Assembly (NCBI GenBank): GCA_028684345.1
Contig: JAQUGB010000013.1
Coordinates: forward strand, 1-20,629
Length of the DNA stretch: 20,629 nt
Reading direction: 5' to 3'
Source of the DNA: Tepidiphilus sp.
Lineage (GTDB): Bacteria > Pseudomonadota > Gammaproteobacteria > Burkholderiales > Rhodocyclaceae
The notes under the pieces: generated by a model
Told to the model about the DNA's origin: nothing
The model's input: only the letters and a program-made list of their open reading frames with translations
The model's database searches: none
Made by a program: the position numbers and the translations under genes
In this document: one piece after another, positions 1 to 9,918 of the stretch
Position numbering within the stretch: the first letter of the stretch is position 1
Layout: the number at the start of each line of letters is the position of its first letter

Positions 1-2218
<2,218 letters not shown>

Positions 2219-2222
<4 letters not shown>

Positions 2223-2947
2223 GCAACAGAATCGGCTCGGTCTGTTACGGCGACCAGGTCATCCGTTATGAGGTCGTCGAGCGCCCGTCGAGACGGACAT
2301 TGGGTATCGAGGTTCACCCGGGTGGGCGCGTTCTCGTGCTGGCGCCAAGCGGATGCGATGACGCCACCATTGACGAGAAACTTCGCTTGCGCGCAGGGTG
2401 GATTAGCCGTCAACTGGAAACGTTCTCGCGGTATGAAAGACACAGCGCGCCCAGGCAGTATCTGAGCGGTGAATCGCACCGCTACCTGGGACGGCAGTAC
2501 CGGCTTCGTGTCAAGGCCAACGACCCGCACGCCCGTCAGGAACAGGTGAAACTGACTCGGGGCGAGATGTGGGTCGTCGGCCCCGGGGACTTGCCCCCAT
2601 CGAAGGTGAAAGCGCTGCTGCGACGTTGGTATCTTGAGCGAGCGCGTGAAGTGTTCGATACGGTGCTGACGGATGTCTTTGATACGTTCAAACGGCTTGG
2701 GCACGAGAGGCCGCGCATCGTCGTGCGCGAGATGCGCAGCCGATGGGGAAGCCTGTCTCCTGGTGGGCAGATGACCTTGAACTCACGGCTCGTGCAAGCC
2801 CCACGCCCCTGTGTCGAGTATGTGATCGTGCACGAGCTGTGCCACCTGATGCACAAAAATCACAGCGCGGAATTCTTTGCTTTGCTTGGGCTGGTCCTGC
2901 CAGACTGGCAGGCACGCAAGCAAAGGCTCGAACAGGCCCTGCTCTGA
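2219..2947 (+). CDS. YgjP/DUF45-type (M48-like) zinc metallopeptidase, hsdR partner
   Basis: This is a 242-residue protein of the YgjP-like metallopeptidase group (DUF45). The zinc motif HELCHLMHKNHS lies at residues 205-216: H205 and H209 would bind zinc, E206 is the general base, and H215 is a further conserved His. The conserved stretch MRSRWGSLSPGG begins at 172 and RLGHERPRI precedes it, as expected for the family. No signal peptide or membrane segment is visible, so it should be cytosolic. The ATG at 2219 is chosen because it overlaps the hsdR stop (ATGA); an open extension to 2063 is only a shadow inside hsdR. Proteins of this family are often encoded beside type I restriction genes, but I know of no settled role there. 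Acting on HsdR or another restriction subunit is inference. The family assignment is firm; the substrate is unknown. Confidence 0.88.
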
Positions 2948-3090
2948 CCATTATAGGACCAGCAAGCCTATTTCGGCATTGCGACAGGTGACTAAACCGG
3001 GGAGAGCTCGGCCGGTGCCGTAGACCCATCGACACAGTTCGCTAGGGAACCGCTGAACAAGTAAGCCTCTGAGCCCCTCTCGCCGAGGAG

Positions 3091-3108
3091 TGCCCCGTTT
3101 TCGGGGCA
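3091..3108. other. Short perfect hairpin (7-bp stem, TTTT loop)
   Basis: TGCCCCG and CGGGGCA flank a four-base TTTT loop. It lies 144 bases past the stop of the metallopeptidase gene. On the plus strand it is followed by AAAAGGGGG, and on the minus strand by CTCC, so there is no T-run after the stem on either strand. It is therefore not a standard intrinsic terminator, although it could stabilise the 3' end of the restriction transcript. Confidence 0.45.
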
Positions 3109-3121
3109 AAAGGGGGCAAAA
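3103..3121. repeat. Two tandem copies of GGGGCAAAA, 10-base period
   Basis: GGGGCAAAA occurs at 3103-3111 and again at 3113-3121, and the first copy forms the right arm of the hairpin at 3091-3108. Only two copies are present. It marks the start of the AT-richer patch in the gap. It could be a small recombinase or protein binding site, or simply chance. Confidence 0.5.
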
Positions 3122-3521
3122 ATTGTCCGATACGAGGGGATACCCTGTTCTGTTTCATTTCTTCAGCGTCTCCTTGGAACGTCCTTGTCCCCCGCGGCTC
3201 GATGCAGACGAGCGCGAGCGTGACAAGCGGGTGTCCGACGCCCTCGCCGTGCTCGACAAAGCTGCCGATGAGCCGCCAATCCCCTCCGATTTCGACTTCC
3301 ATGGTCGCGGCCCTGGCAGTTTGGTCGATGCGCTTGCATTGCGGAAAAGGGAGACTATTCCGGCACGGGAGGAGACGGGTGCGGTGCGATAATGCAAAGC
3401 AGCCTCGTGTTGCCGTGCCTCTACGGAAGGCGGACGGTACAGGATGTGAGGTGGCGGACTGGCACGGCTTCGTCCGTCGGGCAAGGATCGGATTATGGTA
3501 GCGTGAAACGGGGGGCTTTCA

Positions 3522-4673
3522 GTGTTCGAACGGGAGCGGACGACGAGGGGATTGCCGGCGCCGGAGCCGGAAGTGGCGGCGGCGAGCGAGACTTTGCGCG
3601 CGCGCATCGTGGCGCGCATCGAGGAGGCCGGCGGCTGGGTGCCGTTCGCCGACTACATGCGCTGGGCGCTCTACGAGCCGGATCTGGGCTATTACAGCGG
3701 CGGGGCCACGAAGTTCGGCCCGGCGGGGGATTTCATCACGGCACCGGAGATCACGCCGCTCTTCGGGGCGACGCTGGCCGAGGCGATCGCGCCGGTGCTG
3801 CGGCAGACGGGGGGCATCGTGCTCGAAGCCGGGGCGGGCACCGGTTTGCTCGCAGCCGACGTGCTGCGCCGGCTCGCGGAGCTCGGGACGCTGCCCGAGC
3901 GGTATGCCATCCTGGAAGTGTCGGGGTCGCTGCGCGTTCGCCAGCAGGAGACGATTGCGGCGCAGGCAGGGGCGCTCGCCGAACGCGTGGTCTGGTTCGA
4001 TGCCGTGCCCGATTCCTTTCACGGGGTGCTGCTCGCCAACGAAGTGCTCGACGTGTTGCCGGTGCATCTGGTGGGTACGGCCGAAGGGGAGGTGTTCGAG
4101 CGCGGCGTGACGGTGCGCGACGGGGCGCTCACCTGGGAGGATCGCCCCCCGACGCCCGCGGCCCTCGCCGGGCTGGAAGGGATCGAGTTGCCCCGGTTGG
4201 AGGGACAGGAGTACGTGACGGAAGTCCACCCGGTGGCACGCGCCTGGGTGGGGACGCTCGCCCGCGCGCTGCAGGCGGGGATGCTGCTCTTGATTGATTA
4301 CGGCTATCCGCGGGAGACGTATTACGTGCCGTGGCGCTGGCGCGGCACGCTGCAGTGCTATTTCCACCACCGCGTGGTGGAGGATCCGCTGTGGCTGCCG
4401 GGGGCGATGGACATCACCAGTTTCGTCGATTTCACTTCCGTGGCCGAGGCGGCCGAGGCCGAGGGGCTGGAAACGCTGGCCTTCATGAACCAGGCGGGAT
4501 TTTTGCTGGCCAACGGCATCTTGCAGCGGCTGGAGGAACGCGCCGAGCCGGGGAGCCTGGCGTATCTGAAGGCCGCGCGTGCCTTGCAGCGACTCATCAT
4601 GCCGCACGAGATGGGGGAGCTCTTCAAGGTGATCGCGCTGGGGCGGGGGATCGAGCCGCCCGCGTGGGAGTGA
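3522..4673 (+). CDS. MidA/NDUFAF7-family class I SAM-dependent methyltransferase
   Basis: This 383-residue protein belongs to the MidA family (DUF185, COG1565). The family's eukaryotic member NDUFAF7 dimethylates an arginine of the complex I subunit NDUFS2; for bacterial members the substrate is mostly inferred. Seen here: the family signature from GYYSGGATKFGPAGDFIT onward (residues 57-73), the SAM-binding loop LEAGAGTGLLA (101-111), and the later LLIDYGYP and FHHRV stretches. The start is GTG at 3522, with a G-rich run (GGGGG) about 7 bases upstream; an ATG start is not available nearby. No signal peptide is visible. It stands alone on the plus strand after a long gap and faces the alpha/beta hydrolase gene tail to tail with only 4 bases between the stops. 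A role in respiratory complex I assembly fits the family but is inferred. Confidence 0.88.
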   Translation: MFERERTTRGLPAPEPEVAAASETLRARIVARIEEAGGWVPFADYMRWALYEPDLGYYSGGATKFGPAGDFITAPEITPLFGATLAEAIAPVLRQTGGIVLEAGAGTGLLAADVLRRLAELGTLPERYAILEVSGSLRVRQQETIAAQAGALAERVVWFDAVPDSFHGVLLANEVLDVLPVHLVGTAEGEVFERGVTVRDGALTWEDRPPTPAALAGLEGIELPRLEGQEYVTEVHPVARAWVGTLARALQAGMLLLIDYGYPRETYYVPWRWRGTLQCYFHHRVVEDPLWLPGAMDITSFVDFTSVAEAAEAEGLETLAFMNQAGFLLANGILQRLEERAEPGSLAYLKAARALQRLIMPHEMGELFKVIALGRGIEPPAWE

Positions 4674-4677
4674 GGGC

Positions 4678-5475
4678 TCAGGCGGCTTGGGCGGCCGGCT
4701 GCAGCACCTGCGCGATGGCGCGTGCGGCGCGCTCCCAGCCAGGCTCCAGCATGAGGGTGTGGCCGAAATCGGGCAGGATCCGGGCGGTGGTGCCGTAGAA
4801 ACGCGCCGTGCTCTCCACCTGGTCGGGCGGGATGATTTTGTCGTGTTCGGCGCCGAAGACATGGACCGGTGCGGGGTGCTGTCTGGTTCGATCGATGCGC
4901 GAAAACCCCATCATGTCCCAGATGGCGCGCAGCGATTCGGGGCCGCTCGCGGCCAGGTAGCGGGCGAGATCCGCTTCGGGCGGCAGATGGTGGAAGAGTG
5001 CCTCGACCAGGCTGCGGTGCGGTTTGCGCTTGCCGGTCATGAAGAGGTTCATCTCGAGCAGCGCCAAGGGCGAGCTCAGCAGCATGTGCAGGAGCGACCC
5101 GGCAAGCCCGGTGGGCGGTACCGAACACAGCAGCACGATCGCCGGAAAAGGGTGGCGCTCAAGCGCTTTCTGGGCGACGAATCCGCCCATGGAGTGGCCG
5201 ATGAGGATGGGCTCGGCGGGTAGGCGCTCCTGGGCGCGTAGCACGTCGTCGACGTAGTCGTCGATGGAGAGCGTGTCGCGCGGGCGGCTGGTGCGTGAGC
5301 CGCCGTGGCCGCGCAGCGACAGCGCCCAGGCGTCGAACCCTTGGGCGGCGAACCAGGGCAGGAAGTGTTCCTGCCAGCACCAGGCGCCAACGTAGGCGCC
5401 GTGGATGAAGAGGAGCGGCGGGACATCGAGCGCCCGGGCAGGGGCTTCGTGCAGCAGTTCGAGGCAGTCGGTCAT
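4678..5475 (-). CDS. Alpha/beta hydrolase fold protein
   Basis: This is a 265-residue serine hydrolase of the alpha/beta fold. The catalytic triad can be read directly: Ser95 in the nucleophile elbow GHSMGG, Asp212 in GAEHDK and His239 in DFGHTLML. The oxyanion-hole region is FIHGAYVGAW (residues 23-32), followed by RGHGGS at 55-60. No signal peptide is seen, so it is likely cytosolic. The start is ATG at 5475; the ribosome site is weak. It lies 77 bases downstream of cca on the same strand and may be the last gene of the slt-cca transcript. The sequence does not identify the substrate: lipase/esterase, lysophospholipase-like or non-haem peroxidase-like roles all share this pattern. Confidence 0.88.
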   Translation of the reverse strand: MTDCLELLHEAPARALDVPPLLFIHGAYVGAWCWQEHFLPWFAAQGFDAWALSLRGHGGSRTSRPRDTLSIDDYVDDVLRAQERLPAEPILIGHSMGGFVAQKALERHPFPAIVLLCSVPPTGLAGSLLHMLLSSPLALLEMNLFMTGKRKPHRSLVEALFHHLPPEADLARYLAASGPESLRAIWDMMGFSRIDRTRQHPAPVHVFGAEHDKIIPPDQVESTARFYGTTARILPDFGHTLMLEPGWERAARAIAQVLQPAAQAA

Positions 5476-5552
5476 CTGGGGCTCGGTAGAGAGGGCTTTG
5501 GGGTTTCCCCGGCGTCGGTGTACCGAGGTAAGCCGTTCATGATACTACGGGG

Positions 5553-6815
5553 TCAGGCGTCCTTCGCGGTGGGCGAAGATAAGGCGACGGGGCCGTTTTC
5601 CTTGCGTCGTTCGCGCGCCTTGACCGCGGCCACGCGCGCTTCGTGCAGGCGCGCCGGAATCTGGCTGCGTTCGGCGCAGGTGCGGGCGATGGCGCCGGCG
5701 TCGATGCTGCGGGCCGCCTCCAGCGTGTCGCGCCACAGGGTGGCGACAGGTGCGTAGTCTACGTGCAGTCCGGGGCGGCCGAGGGCGTCGCAGGCGCAGG
5801 CATCTAGCAGTTGTAGGAAACGCTCGGGGCGGCGCAGGGCGTCGCAGCGCTCGAGCACGCGCACGCGGGTGGCAGGGCGAAGGCGCGGTCCGCGGTGGAT
5901 CAGCCCGTGCTCGCGCGCGGTGAGCACGGCGAGTTCCCGGCACTCGACGGGCGTGCGTAGCCGGGCACAGATCGAAGGGATGAGCGCCGCACCGCGGGCT
6001 TCGTGGCCGTAATGGTGCGGCCACAGTTCCGGCGGCGTGAGCCCTTTGCCCACGTCGTGCAGCAGCACGGCGAAGCGGGCGGGCAGCGCCAGGTCTCGTT
6101 CGGCCGCCATGCGCAGGGCAGCGAGCACGTGCACGCCGGTGTCGATCTCGGGGTGGTAGTTTGGCGGCTGGGGGATGCCGAAGAGGGTGTCGATTTCGGG
6201 CAGCAGACGCGCGAGCGCGCCGCATGCGCGCAGCACCTCGATCATGCGATCGGGCCGCGGTTCCATGAGGCCGCGGGCGAGTTCCTGCCAGACCCGTTCG
6301 GGTACGAGGTGATCGACCTCGCCTTCTGCCACCATGCGCCGCATCAGCGCGAGCGTCTCGGGGGCCAGGGTGAAGTCGGGCAAGCGGGCGCTGAAGCGCG
6401 CCACGCGCAGGATGCGCACCGGGTCTTCGGCAAACGCCGGGCTGACGTGGCGCAGTACCTTGCGGCGCAGATCCTCGAGTCCGCCGTAGGGGTCGATGAG
6501 GCGCCCCGTTTCGTCGCGGGCCATGGCGTTGATGGTGAGGTCGCGGCGCGCGAGGTCTTCTTCGAGGGTGACTTCGGGGCTGGTGTGAAAGGCAAAACCG
6601 TGGTAGCCGTGCCCCGTCTTGCGCTCGGTGCGCGCGAGCGCGTATTCCTCTTTCGTCTCGGGGTGCAGGAAGACGGGGAAATCCTTGCCCACGGGCAGGA
6701 AGCCGCGGGCGAGCATCTCCTCGGGGGTGGCGCCGACCACGACCCAGTCGCGGTCGCTCACGGGCCGACCGAGGAGTTCGTCGCGCACGGCTCCGCCGAC
6801 GCAGTAGATCTTCAT
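5553..6815 (-). CDS. cca: CCA tRNA nucleotidyltransferase with HD domain
   Basis: This 420-residue class II CCA-adding enzyme builds or repairs the 3' CCA end of tRNAs from CTP and ATP. The N-terminal nucleotidyltransferase core shows GGAVRDELLG (residues 7-16) and the metal-binding pair D21 and D23 in SDRDWVV. RRDLTINAMA (90-99) and EDPVRILRVARF (130-141) are the head/neck motifs. An HD phosphohydrolase domain follows, with HEIDTGVH-type context at 221-229 and the H253-D254 pair in LLHDVGKG. The E. coli enzyme (412 residues) has the same layout, and its HD domain has phosphatase and 2',3'-cyclic phosphodiesterase activity. The start ATG at 6815 overlaps the stop of the upstream SDR gene (ATGA), which settles the start and implies coupled translation. 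Confidence 0.96.
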   Translation of the reverse strand: MKIYCVGGAVRDELLGRPVSDRDWVVVGATPEEMLARGFLPVGKDFPVFLHPETKEEYALARTERKTGHGYHGFAFHTSPEVTLEEDLARRDLTINAMARDETGRLIDPYGGLEDLRRKVLRHVSPAFAEDPVRILRVARFSARLPDFTLAPETLALMRRMVAEGEVDHLVPERVWQELARGLMEPRPDRMIEVLRACGALARLLPEIDTLFGIPQPPNYHPEIDTGVHVLAALRMAAERDLALPARFAVLLHDVGKGLTPPELWPHHYGHEARGAALIPSICARLRTPVECRELAVLTAREHGLIHRGPRLRPATRVRVLERCDALRRPERFLQLLDACACDALGRPGLHVDYAPVATLWRDTLEAARSIDAGAIARTCAERSQIPARLHEARVAAVKARERRKENGPVALSSPTAKDA

Positions 6816-7783
6816 CCGTGTTGCATTCGCATGCGCCAGCGGACGTAGCGGCTGCGGAAGGTGTCGTTGGCGAGGTAAGCCGGCCCGATCGCTTCCATCG
6901 GCGTGGGTTCGAGCCCGAAGGGCAAGGGTTCGCCGTGGGCCACGCCGTCGACCGAGAGCGAGTCGAGCATGTCGCGCGTGAGCGGCGGGTTGGGCAGGAG
7001 GTGTTCGAGCAGCCACGCCTGCACTCGGGCGAGCCGTGGCGGGAGCGCCACCACGCGGCGCGGATGGCCGCTCGTACGGGCGGCGTAGGCGACGATCTCG
7101 GCGAGCGTATAGACGGTGGGGCCGGCGAGCTCGTAGGTTTGACCCGCGGCCTTGGCGGTGGCCGCCGCGCGCAGGATGACCTCGACGACGTCGCCCACAT
7201 AGACCGGCTGCAGCTTGGCCTGCGCTGCGCCGATCGGCAGGATGGGGAAGATTCGGGCGAGTGCGGCGAAGCGGTTGAGGAAGGAGTCGCCGGGGCCGAA
7301 AATGGCGGAAGGGCGCAGGATGGTCCAGTCGAGCCCGTCGCCGGCGGCGCACAGGGATGCTTCGCCGTCTGCCTTGGAGCGCAGGTATTGCGAAGGCGCG
7401 TCGGGCGCGGCGCCCAGGGCGCTCACGTGGATGAGGCGGCGCACGTCCTGCGAATGGCAGGCTTCGGCGAGTTTTTTCGGCAGCTCGACGTGGGCGCGGG
7501 CGAACTCGGGGCCGTAGGGACGTCCGGGGCGCGAGTGCAGGGTGCCGACGAGGTTGATCACGAGGCGCTTGCCGGTGCACAGGCGCTCGAGCGTTTTCGG
7601 CTCATGCACGTCGGCTTCGACGATTTCTACCGTGGGCAGCAGCTTGAGGTCGCGCGCATTCTGCAGGCGGCGGGTGGGCACGACGACGCGCCAGCCTTCG
7701 GTGACGAGCCGGTCGAGCAGGTGGCTGCCGACGAAGCCGGTGCCGCCGAGGACGAGGGCGGTGCGTTCGGTCGCGGTGGTCAT
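6812..7783 (-). CDS. NDUFA9-like NAD(P)-binding SDR (complex I-associated type)
   Basis: This is a 323-residue atypical short-chain dehydrogenase/reductase related to the mitochondrial complex I subunit NDUFA9. The N-terminal Rossmann motif is GGTGFVGSHL (residues 13-22). A YxxxK pair (Y133, K137) remains, and INLVGTL (76-82) and ILRPSAIFGPGD (155-166) match the family. Substrate and catalysis are unknown; NDUFA9 binds NADPH and is thought to be structural. The start ATG at 7783 is preferred because the sequence GAGGGAGA (complement of 7791-7798) sits 7 bases upstream. The ATG at 7810 is the alternative; it overlaps the slt stop as ATGA and would add 9 residues. The gene sits between slt and cca, an order common in Betaproteobacteria, with no complex I (nuo) genes in the window. 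Confidence 0.85.
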   Translation of the reverse strand: MTTATERTALVLGGTGFVGSHLLDRLVTEGWRVVVPTRRLQNARDLKLLPTVEIVEADVHEPKTLERLCTGKRLVINLVGTLHSRPGRPYGPEFARAHVELPKKLAEACHSQDVRRLIHVSALGAAPDAPSQYLRSKADGEASLCAAGDGLDWTILRPSAIFGPGDSFLNRFAALARIFPILPIGAAQAKLQPVYVGDVVEVILRAAATAKAAGQTYELAGPTVYTLAEIVAYAARTSGHPRRVVALPPRLARVQAWLLEHLLPNPPLTRDMLDSLSVDGVAHGEPLPFGLEPTPMEAIGPAYLANDTFRSRYVRWRMRMQHG

Positions 7784-7806
7784 GGTCGTTTCTCCCTCAT
7801 CGAAGG

Positions 7807-9840
7807 TCATCCGTTGTCCAGCACCGGCGCGGGGGCGCCGGCGGCGTTGTCCAGTCCGGGCAGGGGCACGAGGAAGTCGGTGATGTCCTTGCCCTTGCCT
7901 GCGTTCAGGATGGCCGAATAGACGACGGTGTTGGCGAGCACTTTCTTGATATAGTCGCGGGTTTCGTCGATCGGCAGGTTTTCGATGTAGATCTCGGTCT
8001 CGAGCGCCTGCTGCGGCCGCAGGCGTCCCATGCGTCCTGGGCCGGCGTTGTAGGCGCCGGTGGCGAGCACGGGGTGACCGTCGAGCTGTTCGGTGACCAT
8101 GCGCATGTAGGTGATGCCGAGCATCACGTTGGTGTCGGGGTCGCGCAGGCGGGCGACGTCGAAGCGGGGGATGCCGAGCTTGCCGGCGAGCCACTTGCCG
8201 GTGGCGGGCATGATCTGCATCAGGCCGAGCGCGCCGCTGCTCGAACGGGCGTCGGCGCGGAAGCGGCTTTCCTGGCGTATCAGGCCCCAGACCCAGGCGG
8301 GGTCGACGTTTTGCTGGGCTGCGTAGCGCTCCACGAGCTCGCGGTAGGCGAGCGGGTAGCGGGCGAGGAGGAATCCGTCGTCGTCCATGGATTCGGCCAG
8401 ACGGATGGCCAGATCGAAGTGTCCGGCCTGGGTGAGCGCGACGCTGGCGGCACGTGCCTGGGAAACCGAAAGCGTGCGGCCCAGGGCTTCGACTTCGCGC
8501 GCGGCTTCGAAAGACCAGTTCCGTTCGGCAAGGGCCAGGATGCGCGCCACGACGGGGTGGCGTTCGATCTCGAGCACTTCGCGCGGCGACGGAGGGGGAG
8601 ATTGCGGCGGCAGGCGCCAGCGGTGGCCGAGGGCATGGGCGGCGAGCATGGCGTAGTAGTCGTCGCCACGCTCGAGGGTGCGAAAGATGGCCTCGGCGAG
8701 TTCGCTTTTGCCCAGCTGCTGGAGGGCATAGCCTTGCCAGTAGCGCCATTCGTTGCGCTCGCGCTCGCCCGGGGGGAGCGCTTCGATGCGCTGCCAGACT
8801 TTGGGCCAATCCTGCGCCGCGAGCGCCGCGCGCACGGCCCAGCGTGCCGGTTCGGTCCAGAGCGGCGAGAGGGTGATTTCGTCGGCCCAGGCGTTGGCCT
8901 GTGGCAGGCGCCGCTTGGCGGCGTAGAGCACGAGCGACCAGCGAACGACGTCGCGCGCTTCGGGGTCGAGCCGTTCGGACACGGTGAGAAGCCATTCGTG
9001 CGCCGCTTCGGGGTCTTCTTTTTGCAGGGCGATGAGGGCGGCGGCGAGGGTCGTGGACGAGGCGTCGGGCAGGGCGAATGTCGCGAGCGGGTCGCGGGTG
9101 GCGTGTTCGAGGTCGAGCCATTCTCTCTCGCTCAGGCCGGCGAGTGCGCGCCATTCTTTGGCGGCGGACGGGCCGCTCTGGGCGAGCGAGGCGTAGAGGC
9201 GCTGACGCAGGGTTCGCTGGTCGATCCGCCCCTGTTGGGCGGCCGTGGCGAAGAGAGGGACGCATTCGGTGCCGGGGCGGGGGCTGGAGACCAGCAGGCG
9301 CAGCACGTCGTTGGTGGGAATGCCGGATAGGGGTTGATCCTGGATCCAGGCGAGCGTGCCCCAGCACTGGGCGTCGCGGTCGGGCTTGACGAGGGTGCGA
9401 TAGTGCTGCAGCGCCTCGCTCCAGCGTTCCTCTCGCACGGCGGTGCGCAGCAGCTCGCGGCGAAGGCGCTCGCCCAGGGCGTCGTCGCCGTGACGCGCGA
9501 GGAACGCCTCGATTTCCTGTGGCTGTACCGTTTCACTGGGGCGGCCGAGGCGCTGGATGAGCGACCATAGGAGGACGTAGTCGCCCAGCGGGTGCGCGGT
9601 GACTTGCGGCAGCTGCTGCAGCACGGTGGCGAGATCGCCGCGCGCGTAGGCGGAACGGGCACGATCGATCGCATCGGGGCCGCTCGGCGCGGTCGGTCTC
9701 GGGGCGGCATGGGCCTTGGCCGCGACGGCCTTGGGGGCGGGTTTCGTCCGCTGCCCTTCGGACGCGGATACGGCGGGAGCGCCGGGCAGGAGGGCGACGG
9801 CGAGCAGGGCGGTACAGAGTAGGGCGGGCCGGAGGGGCAT
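7807..9840 (-). CDS. slt: Soluble-type lytic murein transglycosylase
   Basis: This 677-residue periplasmic enzyme cleaves the MurNAc-GlcNAc bond of peptidoglycan and forms 1,6-anhydro ends. A signal peptide is visible (PALLCTALLAVALLPGAPAVSA, roughly residues 5-26, cut before SEG). A long alpha-helical superhelix of the Slt70 U/L type follows to about residue 500. The C-terminal catalytic domain has the acid Glu524 in IRQESRF, then GALGLMQIMPATG (536-548) and AYNAGPGR (596-603). Length and layout match E. coli Slt70 (about 645 residues mature plus leader). The start ATG at 9840 is chosen because the signal peptide begins there. An in-frame ATG at 9891 adds 17 residues before the leader and lies upstream of the likely transcription start. 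The frame stays open far upstream, into ilvA, but that part is not coding. Its stop overlaps a possible start of the SDR gene. Confidence 0.94.
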   Translation of the reverse strand: MPLRPALLCTALLAVALLPGAPAVSASEGQRTKPAPKAVAAKAHAAPRPTAPSGPDAIDRARSAYARGDLATVLQQLPQVTAHPLGDYVLLWSLIQRLGRPSETVQPQEIEAFLARHGDDALGERLRRELLRTAVREERWSEALQHYRTLVKPDRDAQCWGTLAWIQDQPLSGIPTNDVLRLLVSSPRPGTECVPLFATAAQQGRIDQRTLRQRLYASLAQSGPSAAKEWRALAGLSEREWLDLEHATRDPLATFALPDASSTTLAAALIALQKEDPEAAHEWLLTVSERLDPEARDVVRWSLVLYAAKRRLPQANAWADEITLSPLWTEPARWAVRAALAAQDWPKVWQRIEALPPGERERNEWRYWQGYALQQLGKSELAEAIFRTLERGDDYYAMLAAHALGHRWRLPPQSPPPSPREVLEIERHPVVARILALAERNWSFEAAREVEALGRTLSVSQARAASVALTQAGHFDLAIRLAESMDDDGFLLARYPLAYRELVERYAAQQNVDPAWVWGLIRQESRFRADARSSSGALGLMQIMPATGKWLAGKLGIPRFDVARLRDPDTNVMLGITYMRMVTEQLDGHPVLATGAYNAGPGRMGRLRPQQALETEIYIENLPIDETRDYIKKVLANTVVYSAILNAGKGKDITDFLVPLPGLDNAAGAPAPVLDNG

Positions 9841-9918
9841 GGCGGATCGGGCGGTTGGCGGAAAAAGGCCGTTTCGTTTATTGTAACCCATGGTGAATCG
9901 GAGATCGAAGGGTGGGGG
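9841..9918. promoter_or_regulatory. Divergent intergenic region between slt (minus) and 5-formyl-THF cyclo-ligase (plus)
   Basis: This is the only spot in the core part where two genes diverge, so promoters for both strands should lie here. On the minus strand TACAAT (complement of 9880-9885) is a good -10 match, but no good -35 sits at 17-18 bases (best TTCGAT). Transcription from it would start near 9872, which favours the slt start at 9840 over 9891. On the plus strand a G-rich run at 9911-9918 abuts the next gene's start. The promoter call rests on the -10 alone. Confidence 0.35.

Larger units (their letters stand above)
2948..3521. other. Intergenic boundary gap between the restriction module and core genes, no convincing gene
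   Basis: This is a 574-base stretch without a gene I can support. Several open frames of 86-154 codons cross it on both strands, but their translations are low-complexity Arg/Ser/Pro-rich strings or unrecognisable. The best-looking are a plus-strand frame at 3090-3392 and a minus-strand frame at 3042-3302; neither shows a domain or a good ribosome site. Base composition changes within the gap: 28 of 60 bases at 3121-3180 are G/C, well below both flanks. Near 3048-3062 the text GGAACCGCTGAACAAGT resembles the end of IS5-type insertion sequences, but I found no matching inverted copy and no transposase. The gap may be a worn integration boundary and probably also holds the promoter of the following methyltransferase gene. 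I could not fix a convincing -35/-10 pair. Confidence 0.6.

Noticed and set aside
3091..3108. Intrinsic terminator for the hsdR-protease transcript
   Set aside because: The stem is perfect, but no T-run follows on either strand.
3155..3619. 154-codon minus-strand frame crossing the gap and the MidA start
   Set aside because: It is low-complexity Ser/Arg/Pro sequence, overlaps the MidA start and has no ribosome site.
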